Below are positions 56,182 through 62,822 of a stretch of DNA of 64,000 nt, in pieces. Both the position numbers and the translations under genes were made by a program. Every line of letters begins with the position of its first letter. Position 1 is the first letter of the stretch. The notes beneath the pieces are model-generated. The model did not search any database, was not told the DNA's origin, and saw only the letters and a program-made list of their open reading frames with translations. The stretch covers positions 1 through 64,000 of the forward strand of contig JAQWPG010000006.1 of NCBI GenBank assembly GCA_029268385.1, given 5' to 3'. The DNA comes from Gammaproteobacteria bacterium. GTDB taxonomy: Bacteria; Pseudomonadota; Gammaproteobacteria; Poriferisulfidales; GCA-002705445.

Positions 56182-56868
56182 TCAATTTAATATTTTAATT
56201 TTTGACAACTCTATTCTTATTTTTTCTTTTCCCTTTTTCATAATTCTTGTAGACACCATTAAGTTTTTATGATTTTTTGAAAAAAATATTATGTTTGTTT
56301 TATTTCCTGATCTGTACTCAGCTGAAAAACCATTGTAATCTAATTCTTTAATCCTAATAGAGATATTTTTTTTAAAAATATAATCATATATTTTCAGATT
56401 TTTCTTTGAAAGTACATTATATTTAATATCAAGATTTGGATAATCTCTCATCAATAATAGGAGTAATGAAATAGGGTCGTATATGATTTCGTTATAATTA
56501 ATTACTTTTTTAATTTTTTTATCACTAATTATTTCTACAGTATTATTTTTAAATATTGCTTCGTATGATTCATTAGTATCTTTATATATATATTTTAAAG
56601 GGTAAATAGTGTTTTCTTTTATCTCTACATATGCTGTTTCTTCTCTATAGCCTCGATTTGCAAGCTCTGCTAGAAAATTTCCATCATACAAAGTGCTAAT
56701 TCTGATTTTACTATTTTCTGTCTGTATTTTAAGTGTCATGGTGCCAGCTTGAGTATTTTTATAATAAAAAATATAACTAGCCTCTAAATTTTTTATATGC
56801 TTGCTTTCAGCGTTTGTGTTTTGACAAAAAATTATTAATAAGATTATTAGAAATTTTTTTACAATCAT
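56182..56868 (-). CDS. DUF3108 exported protein
   Basis: The protein has 228 residues. A signal peptide (MIVKKFLIILLIIFCQNTNA) is followed by the DUF3108 beginning EASYIFYYKNTQAGTMTLKI and YPLKYIYKD. Family members are periplasmic or outer-membrane beta proteins of unknown role. It overlaps the lipoprotein gene by 4 bp, so the two likely work together in the envelope. Confidence 0.85.
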   Translation of the reverse strand: MIVKKFLIILLIIFCQNTNAESKHIKNLEASYIFYYKNTQAGTMTLKIQTENSKIRISTLYDGNFLAELANRGYREETAYVEIKENTIYPLKYIYKDTNESYEAIFKNNTVEIISDKKIKKVINYNEIIYDPISLLLLLMRDYPNLDIKYNVLSKKNLKIYDYIFKKNISIRIKELDYNGFSAEYRSGNKTNIIFFSKNHKNLMVSTRIMKKGKEKIRIELSKIKILN

Positions 56869-57383
56869 TCTCTATCCGCGTTACGTTGTAATAAAAAATT
56901 TTTTAACATTTGTTTTTTCATAGCATCGGGTAATAATTCCTGAAGCTTTATACAAGAATAAAGATTTTTAGAGTTTTTTTCGAATAAATTTACCTCTAAT
57001 TTTATTTTATCAAATGTAAGACTGAAATCTTTATTCAATATTTTGGGGTCAAAATCTTCTTTAGAATAAAAACTTGTCATGTTGTAAGAATTTTTATTTG
57101 CTTTATTTTCTAAGAAAATACTATTTCCATTGTTCCATTTATCACTTTTATAAATTAAACCTATTATATTTTCTGCGTGAATTAAATTTATATTTTTGTT
57201 TATTTTTAATTTTTCTTCACCGCTATTTTTTTTCTCTAAGCTACAGGCGTAAAATTCACCTTTAACAAATAAATTTAAAGTGTTGTTCAGGTTTTTCTTA
57301 TCTGTAAATTGATATTGTTCAGCGCAACCGTATAAACTTATTAATACAAATATTAAAATCGTATTTTTTCCGATAAATTTCAT
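56865..57383 (-). CDS. Putative outer-membrane lipoprotein
   Basis: The protein has 172 residues. The signal is MKFIGKNTILIFVLIS and the lipobox LYGC puts Cys at about residue 20. The mature part is Lys/Asn-rich with no recognised domain. Residue +2 is Ala, compatible with outer-membrane sorting. It is coupled to the DUF3108 gene downstream. LspA (13.1 kb) would process it. Confidence 0.75.
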   Translation of the reverse strand: MKFIGKNTILIFVLISLYGCAEQYQFTDKKNLNNTLNLFVKGEFYACSLEKKNSGEEKLKINKNINLIHAENIIGLIYKSDKWNNGNSIFLENKANKNSYNMTSFYSKEDFDPKILNKDFSLTFDKIKLEVNLFEKNSKNLYSCIKLQELLPDAMKKQMLKNFLLQRNADRE

Positions 57384-57410
57384 ATTTTTTCCTAGTTTAA
57401 TATCTTTATA

Positions 57411-57959
57411 TTACTCTATGAAAGATATTTCTTTTACATATATATTTGCTTTGTGGTTTCTTCCATATGCTACTATGGCCACTGATTTGATGCTTTCAGA
57501 ATTTACTTTGCTCGGTTGAAATGAGCCTGATTTTTTAAATTTTTCAATTGGCAAAATAAATTCTTTATAATTTTCAATCACATCAAAACTTATTTGATAA
57601 TATTGCCATGGTAAAATTGTACCTCCAGTCCTTAGGTGTACAAAATATTTTTGATTATTGCCTTTTGCTATTATTTTTATATATTTTGCTTTTTTCAAGT
57701 CTACATTTTCCAGATTTCTTCTTGCCTGAATAAATCCACCATTATTTTTTGTAGACACATCGCCTGACATGTAAGCAACTGAGTAACCTTCCTTCATTTC
57801 ATAAACTATACTTCCTGTTGATACTCCACCCATGACGCTATCTGATATGAAAGTCCATTGAATTGGGTCTTGAAAATCATCTTTAAATAGATTGCCAGCG
57901 AAACTTTTATTGGTCATAAAAATTATCAGTACGATTTGTATATATGTGATTTTTTTCAT
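57411..57959 (-). CDS. Exported CIA30-like (NADH:ubiquinone assembly factor fold) protein
   Basis: The protein has 182 residues. A signal peptide (about 1-21, ending SFAG) is followed by DPIQWTFISDSVMGGVSTG, GDVSTKNNGGFIQARRN and VAIVAYGRNHKANIYVKEI. These are CIA30/NDUFAF1-type carbohydrate-binding-like folds. Because it is exported, a complex I assembly role is unlikely; sugar or surface-ligand binding is more probable. Confidence 0.85.
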   Translation of the reverse strand: MKKITYIQIVLIIFMTNKSFAGNLFKDDFQDPIQWTFISDSVMGGVSTGSIVYEMKEGYSVAYMSGDVSTKNNGGFIQARRNLENVDLKKAKYIKIIAKGNNQKYFVHLRTGGTILPWQYYQISFDVIENYKEFILPIEKFKKSGSFQPSKVNSESIKSVAIVAYGRNHKANIYVKEISFIE

Positions 57960-58033
57960 ATTCTAAATTTAGCATATCTTTAATCAAAAGTTATATCATT
58001 TAGATCATTATTATTTGGACATTTTTTAATTTT

Positions 58034-58480
58034 TTACAGCGAACCATCTAATATATACTTTAATATCTTAAAAGCTTGGTTTTGATTTTTTGCTACTGCT
58101 GATGCTGCAGCGTCTACTTCTTTAAGAGGGTGCTGATGTTCATCACCATGAATTACTATAATAGATTTATTCAATGCAGCGGCATAGCCTGTGTCGAATG
58201 CTGCATTCCACTGTTTATATTTTTCTCCAAATTTAACAATGACAATATCACAATCTTCTATAGATTTTTTTGTTCTTATTGAGTTGATTTTAGCGCCTTT
58301 ATTGTCTTTCCAATAATTATTTTCTTCGGCACCTAAAATATCAACTCCACAATTATCTGATGCTTCATGATTAGTAACCGGAGACGTAAAATTGATATCT
58401 AAATTTTCTTTATTACATAGCTGAATAATCTCTTCTCTCCAATCAGAATGAATTTCTCCTGACAAATAAACATTTAACAT
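58034..58480 (-). CDS. YtoQ family protein
   Basis: The protein has 148 residues. It starts MLNVYLSGEIHSDWRE, and the nucleoside deoxyribosyltransferase-like fold has INSIRTKKSIEDCDIVIVKF and QWNAAFDTGYAAAL. YtoQ is a conserved family with no proven activity. It lies in the minus-strand row before the CIA30 gene, 24 bp after the DsrC/TusE gene. Confidence 0.87.
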   Translation of the reverse strand: MLNVYLSGEIHSDWREEIIQLCNKENLDINFTSPVTNHEASDNCGVDILGAEENNYWKDNKGAKINSIRTKKSIEDCDIVIVKFGEKYKQWNAAFDTGYAAALNKSIIVIHGDEHQHPLKEVDAAASAVAKNQNQAFKILKYILDGSL

Positions 58481-58504
58481 TTTTTCTCCTTAAATTAACT
58501 AATA

Positions 58505-58801
58505 CTAAACACAACCAGTTGGTTTAGGTAGCCCACCATACTTTGCAATTTTTTTCATAGGTCCTGATTGAAAAACTTCATATAATTTACTTGCCTTCCT
58601 GTCCATATTGAATTCTTTTGCAAAATTTCGAACTGCGGGAACTGTTCCTGTTTCATTATACATTTCCCTTGCTTTATCAATATATGCTTTAATCTCTTCT
58701 GTGATTTCCATACCATCAGCTTCAGCCATTTGATACATGGCTTCTTCTGACCAATCGTCTATGTTGATTAAAAAACCATCGCCGTCTCTATTTAGATCCA
58801 T
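58505..58801 (-). CDS. DsrC/TusE family protein with only the penultimate Cys
   Basis: The protein has 98 residues. GDGFLINIDDWSEEAMYQMA is the family N-terminus, and the C-terminus KKIAKYGGLPKPTGCV has the penultimate CysA but Tyr-Gly where CysB would be. That is the TusE pattern of the tRNA 2-thiouridine sulfur relay, though the tail PTGCV is DsrC-like. It could serve either relay. Other tus or dsr genes are not in this window. Confidence 0.88.
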   Translation of the reverse strand: MDLNRDGDGFLINIDDWSEEAMYQMAEADGMEITEEIKAYIDKAREMYNETGTVPAVRNFAKEFNMDRKASKLYEVFQSGPMKKIAKYGGLPKPTGCV

Positions 58802-58855
58802 GATTTTCCCCTAGAATTTTTTTTATTATATTATATGTTTGTTGCATAATCACAG

Positions 58856-59134
58856 CTAATGATTAGATTGTCTATAAAATACAGTGATAAAACCAATTTT
58901 ATGAATAACTTGAGCTTGCAGCTGCTGTTCAATCTTTGAACGTAAATCATCACACTCGCCTTTATCCACCCCTCTATTGCGAACTTTTATTAGCTCGTGT
59001 GTATTCAAGGCAATATCAATTTCAGATATAACAGATTCGGTGAGACCTTTATGACCTATCATAATAATTGGCTTTAAAAGACTTGCTTTCTTTTGCAATT
59101 CTTTTAATTTATTTTTTGTAAGATGACTTTTCAC
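58856..59134 (-). CDS. yhbY: CRM-domain RNA-binding protein YhbY
   Basis: The protein has 92 residues and starts at GTG. KNKLKELQKKASLLKPIIMIGHKGLTESV contains the GxxG loop (GHKG) of CRM domains, followed by HELIKVRNRG. YhbY binds pre-50S particles in ribosome assembly. It is the gene that would lie next to glmS if the 59.2-62.8 kb segment were absent. Confidence 0.93.
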   Translation of the reverse strand: MKSHLTKNKLKELQKKASLLKPIIMIGHKGLTESVISEIDIALNTHELIKVRNRGVDKGECDDLRSKIEQQLQAQVIHKIGFITVFYRQSNH

Positions 59135-59235
59135 AGCAAGACCAAATGGTTTATTTTATACCCGTATTTGTTATTCAATATAGAATTAGTATTCTACTCT
59201 GGTTAATATTTAATATGTAGTGATTTTAATTATTT

Positions 59236-59406
59236 TTATATAATTGCGGTAAAACATAGATAAGGTATTGACCCTGATAGGGTTGCCGATGAGTTGCCAG
59301 AAACTGACCCACCCTGTCCAAAAGAAACTACTCCACCGTTACGGAATGTTTTTGTATGAACAGGGTGGTTATCGTCTTCGGCATATTGTGCCTTCTGGGT
59401 TTTCAT
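59236..59406 (-). other. 56-codon ORF spanning the left direct repeat
   Basis: An ATG at 59406 opens a 56-codon frame whose last 33 or so codons lie in the left repeat (GGSVSGNSSATLSGSIPY) and match the start of the 62.4-62.8 kb ORF. A second frame in the same stretch ends SVTVE plus stop, like the C-terminus of GlmS. It may be an orphan N-terminal piece of the recombinase-like gene, or merely an attachment-site relic. No ribosome site of note. Confidence 0.4.
59243..59342. repeat. Left direct repeat (candidate attachment site)
   Basis: This 100-bp stretch matches 62723-62822 in the same orientation at 85 of 100 positions with no gaps (counted by hand). It includes GTAACGGTGGAGTAG, which on the minus strand reads V-T-V-E-stop as at the end of glmS. 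It sits between yhbY and the nuclease-helicase gene. Confidence 0.9.
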
Positions 59407-59456
59407 TAACTTGCAATAAGTATATTATTTAACAATAATTAAATAAACAATATCAT

Positions 59457-62429
59457 ATGGACGTTATTACCTCATCTAACTCGTGGCAAGAATTTGAGAA
59501 TAAACTAAGTAAACTCAGTAAAAAAGAGAAAGGTGATGCCTTTGAAGAACTGACACGACTCTATTTTCTTACTGATCCCCTATACATTAGTCGATTTGAT
59601 AAGGTTTGGCATCATTCTAGAATACCTCAAGATGTAAAAGACACCCTAGATTTACCACAAACTGAAATTGGTATTGATTTAGTCTGTAAAACTAAAAAAG
59701 GTGAATATTGGGCAGTTCAATGTAAATTTCATCAAGACACAAGTGTTAATTTAAATATCAAAGAACTGAGTACCTTTTTTAGTGAGACTGAAAAACGAAT
59801 TGCTGATAATAAATTTTCTTATCGAATGGCAGTAAGTTCTGCAGAAGAAATTGGTAACAAACTCAAAAATAGAAAATCTAAAAAGATTGGATATTTACTT
59901 TATGATATTTGGAGTAGTCTTGAAAAAGAGCAATTTGATGCTTTTCGAAAAATATTAAACAATGAAAAAATTGATATTAAATGTGCTGTACCTAGGAAAC
60001 ATCAGAAATATGCTATCGCAAATTGTATCTCGTACTTTAAAAATAAAGATAATACTCGTGGAAAATTAATTCATCCTTGTGGTTCTGGAAAAAGTCTAAC
60101 TGGATATTGGTGTGCGCAATCACTTAAAGCAAAAACTATCATTATTTGTGTGCCTAGTATTGCACTAGTAAGACAAACATTAGAAACATGGGTGAGAGAG
60201 GCAATTGGTAATAATATTAAAGTAGATTGGATTGCAGTTTGTAGTGATGAAGAGGTTTCGTTAAAAGACGAACCCGCAATGCAAGAAGAAGATTTGGATA
60301 TAGAGGTCACCACAGATCCTGTCGTAATCACTGAGTTTTTTAACAAAAGTAATGCTGAGTTAAAAATATTAATTACTACTTATCAAAGTGGCAAGGTTGT
60401 TAGTGCTGGAGTTAAAAAAGCAAAAGTTGAATTTGATTTAGGAATTTATGATGAAGCACACAAAACTGTAGGACATAAAGACAAACTTTTTGCATATCTT
60501 TTATATGATAATAATGTGCCCGTTCATCGACGAATATTTATGACGGCGACTGAGAAACAATACAGAGGTGATTCAGGTGATGTGTTATCTATGGATGACG
60601 AAAGTCTGTATGGGAATATTATTGATCAACTCTCTTTTAAAGCAGCATTAGAGCAAGACCCACCTATCTTATGTGATTACAAGATAGTAACGACTATAAT
60701 TTTACAATCAGAAATCGATAATTTGGTGAGAAAAAATAAAGGAGTTAAACCAGATGGCAAGGAATGGCAGAATGGTAGTGACGCCAGTACATTTGCATCA
60801 TTGATTGTCTTGCGAAAACTTATTAAAGAAGCAGGAATTAAACATGCCGTATCCTTTCACCGAAGTATTAAACGCGCCAAAGAATTTGAACAACTCAATA
60901 TGGATGTAGAACAGGTAGATAAATCCTTAGAAGAACTAAAAACATTTCATGTATCTGGTAAAGATGGATCTGGGAAAAGAACTGCTACTTTAGAAAGATA
61001 TAAAAATTCTAATGTAGGTTTAATTACCAATGCACGTTGTTTAACCGAAGGAGTTGATGTGCCTACCATTGATGCAGTTTTATTTGCTGACCCCAAACAA
61101 AGTAAAATTGATATTGTGCAAGCAGCAGGAAGAGCATTAAGAGTCTATGACAGCAAGAAATACGGTTATATTATTGTTCCTATTGTTATAAACGAAAATG
61201 ATGCTAGTTCCAGCGATAAAGCATTTGACCAAATTGTAAGTGTGGTATGTGCATTAGGTGCCAATGATGAAAGAATCATCGAAGAATTTAAAGATATTTC
61301 TCAAGGAAGCAGTGGTGGTGGGGGAATATTCACAATACAAAATGTGCCCGAAATTATAAAGATTAAATATAAAGATTTTGAATCTAACATTAACTTAAAA
61401 ATATTAAGTCGACTTGATGGCGGTTTTTCAATAGGATTTCAGCACCTACAAGAATATTTTGAACGAGAAGGTCATTCAAATGTTCCAATGATATATGAGG
61501 TTGATGGATATAAATTAGGAAGTTGGGTTAGTATGCGACGCAAAAATTTCAGAAATAATAAACTTAGTAAAGATCGAATTGAGAAACTTAAGACAGTTGA
61601 TTTTATTTTTGATGATTTATTTTATAAAGGATTTAGGTATCTAAAAAAATATTTTGAACGAGAAGGTCATTCAAATGTTCCACAAAAATATGAGGTTGAT
61701 GGATATAAATTAGGAAATTGGCTTATAGGCGTACGTAGAAATTTCAAAAAAAATAAACTAGAAAAAGAAAAAATTGATAAACTTAAATCAGTTAATTTTA
61801 TTTTTGATATATTACAAGAAAAATTTAATGAAGGATTTAGGTATCTAAAAAAATATTTTGAACGAGAAGGTCATTCAAATGTTCCAATGAAATATGAAGT
61901 TGATGGATTTAAGTTGGGGCAGTGGGTGGGCAATTGTCGCGAACGTTTTAGATATAATAAACTTAGTAAAGATCGAATTGATAAACTTAAATTGGTTAAT
62001 TTTATTTTTGATATGTATCAAGAAAAATTTAATGAAGGATTTAGGTATCTTAAAAAATATTTTGAACGAGAAGGTCATTCAAATGTTCCGCGAAAATATG
62101 AGGTTGATGGATTTAATTTGGGGCAGTGGGTGGGCAATTGTCGCGAACGTTTTAAATATAATAAACTTAGTAAAGATCAAATTGATAAACTTAAATCGGT
62201 TAATTTTATTTTTGATATGTTACAAGAAAAATTTAATGAAGGATTTAGGTATCTAAAAAAATATTTTGAACGAGAAGGTCATTCAAATGTTCCAATGAAA
62301 TATGAAGTTGATGGATTTAATTTGGGGAGATGGGTTGGTACTTGTCGAAACAGGTTCAAAAATAATAAACTTAGTAAAGATCGAATTGAGAAACTTAAGA
62401 CAGTTGATTTTATTTTTAAGTCTCGTTAA
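59457..62429 (+). CDS. Nuclease-helicase fusion with five helicase-associated repeats
   Basis: The protein has 990 residues. The N-terminal part (about 20-140) is a PD-(D/E)XK/Mrr-like nuclease: GDAFEELTRLYF, then GIDLVCK and EYWAVQCKFH supply the E, D and QxK pattern. The SF2 helicase part (about 175-620) has PCGSGKS, DEAHKTVGH, FMTATEK and QAAGRALRV. From about 660 to the end come five helicase-associated (HA) repeats of about 65-68 residues (YFEREGHSNVP, LGxWV, RIDKLKxVNFIFD). Its place in an island makes DNA defence or element maintenance plausible; neither is shown. A TTTAACAATAATTAAATAAAC leader precedes the ATG. Confidence 0.85.
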   Translation: MDVITSSNSWQEFENKLSKLSKKEKGDAFEELTRLYFLTDPLYISRFDKVWHHSRIPQDVKDTLDLPQTEIGIDLVCKTKKGEYWAVQCKFHQDTSVNLNIKELSTFFSETEKRIADNKFSYRMAVSSAEEIGNKLKNRKSKKIGYLLYDIWSSLEKEQFDAFRKILNNEKIDIKCAVPRKHQKYAIANCISYFKNKDNTRGKLIHPCGSGKSLTGYWCAQSLKAKTIIICVPSIALVRQTLETWVREAIGNNIKVDWIAVCSDEEVSLKDEPAMQEEDLDIEVTTDPVVITEFFNKSNAELKILITTYQSGKVVSAGVKKAKVEFDLGIYDEAHKTVGHKDKLFAYLLYDNNVPVHRRIFMTATEKQYRGDSGDVLSMDDESLYGNIIDQLSFKAALEQDPPILCDYKIVTTIILQSEIDNLVRKNKGVKPDGKEWQNGSDASTFASLIVLRKLIKEAGIKHAVSFHRSIKRAKEFEQLNMDVEQVDKSLEELKTFHVSGKDGSGKRTATLERYKNSNVGLITNARCLTEGVDVPTIDAVLFADPKQSKIDIVQAAGRALRVYDSKKYGYIIVPIVINENDASSSDKAFDQIVSVVCALGANDERIIEEFKDISQGSSGGGGIFTIQNVPEIIKIKYKDFESNINLKILSRLDGGFSIGFQHLQEYFEREGHSNVPMIYEVDGYKLGSWVSMRRKNFRNNKLSKDRIEKLKTVDFIFDDLFYKGFRYLKKYFEREGHSNVPQKYEVDGYKLGNWLIGVRRNFKKNKLEKEKIDKLKSVNFIFDILQEKFNEGFRYLKKYFEREGHSNVPMKYEVDGFKLGQWVGNCRERFRYNKLSKDRIDKLKLVNFIFDMYQEKFNEGFRYLKKYFEREGHSNVPRKYEVDGFNLGQWVGNCRERFKYNKLSKDQIDKLKSVNFIFDMLQEKFNEGFRYLKKYFEREGHSNVPMKYEVDGFNLGRWVGTCRNRFKNNKLSKDRIEKLKTVDFIFKSR
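61436..62426 (+). repeat. Five tandem HA-domain repeats (about 204 bp)
   Basis: The sequence GAACGAGAAGGTCATTCAAA recurs at 61461, 61656, 61860, 62064 and 62268. The spacings are therefore 195, 204, 204 and 204 bp. The last three units are near-identical in DNA, pointing to recent duplication. All keep the reading frame. Confidence 0.95.
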
Positions 62430-62430
62430 A

Positions 62431-62805
62431 TCAACTATGATTGAAATACTCTATCCTCATATCCTTTAATATGAACTCATATTTCTTTTTGCGTAGGGTG
62501 CTTATCCTTATTTCCCTCTCTTTCTTTCTTTTGAGAATGGATTGAACGATAGCATTGGAAAACTTCTTACCTCTTTCCGACAATATCCCTGAACGATTCA
62601 TGAAAGCAGATATTCTTCGGTAACCCATACCCTCATTATCGTAAAGATGTCGGATAAGTTTATAGATAATATTCTGTCTGACTGAATATTCCTGTAAATA
62701 GGTGAGGTCATTACATTGAACGATTGTGGTGAAACATAGATAAGGTATTGAACCTGATAGTGTTTCCGAAGAGTTGCCAGAAACAGACCCACCATGTTCA
62801 GCCAA
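62431..62805 (-). CDS. Recombinase-like C-terminal domain protein (possible fragment)
   Basis: The frame has 124 codons from a TTG at 62805, only 2 bp after the glmS stop, with GGTGGA inside the glmS end as a possible ribosome site. Residues 1-28 come from the direct repeat (EHGGSVSGNSSETLSGSIPY). Residues about 55-110 (EGMGYRRISAFMNRSG...RGKKFSNAIVQSILKRK) resemble the recombinase domain that follows the catalytic part in large serine recombinases. No resolvase catalytic domain is present. It may be a truncated integrase or a stand-alone DNA-binding protein. Confidence 0.5.
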   Translation of the reverse strand: MAEHGGSVSGNSSETLSGSIPYLCFTTIVQCNDLTYLQEYSVRQNIIYKLIRHLYDNEGMGYRRISAFMNRSGILSERGKKFSNAIVQSILKRKKEREIRISTLRKKKYEFILKDMRIEYFNHS

Positions 62806-62822
62806 AATTATTCCACCGTTAC
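62723..62822. repeat. Right direct repeat (candidate attachment site) overlapping the glmS 3' end
   Basis: Partner of 59243-59342. It runs from inside the recombinase-like ORF into the last codons of glmS (V-T-V-E-stop). The two copies part abruptly just inside the glmS coding region (CCGTTAC then different bases). Confidence 0.9.

Noticed and set aside
62598-62795. 65-codon ORF on the minus strand inside the recombinase-like gene
   Set aside because: It is a shifted-frame shadow whose repeat-region differences are not synonymous in that frame.
59243-62822. Tn7-type insertion at attTn7
   Set aside because: Tn7 inserts about 25 bp beyond glmS with a 5-bp duplication and carries tnsABCDE. Here the repeats are 100 bp long, include glmS codons, and no tns genes exist between them.
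62723-62822. tRNA or tmRNA fragment as the attachment site
   Set aside because: GGTTCAATACC looks like a T-loop, but I found no matching acceptor stem, anticodon arm or CCA, and the left copy has GTC in place of TTC.
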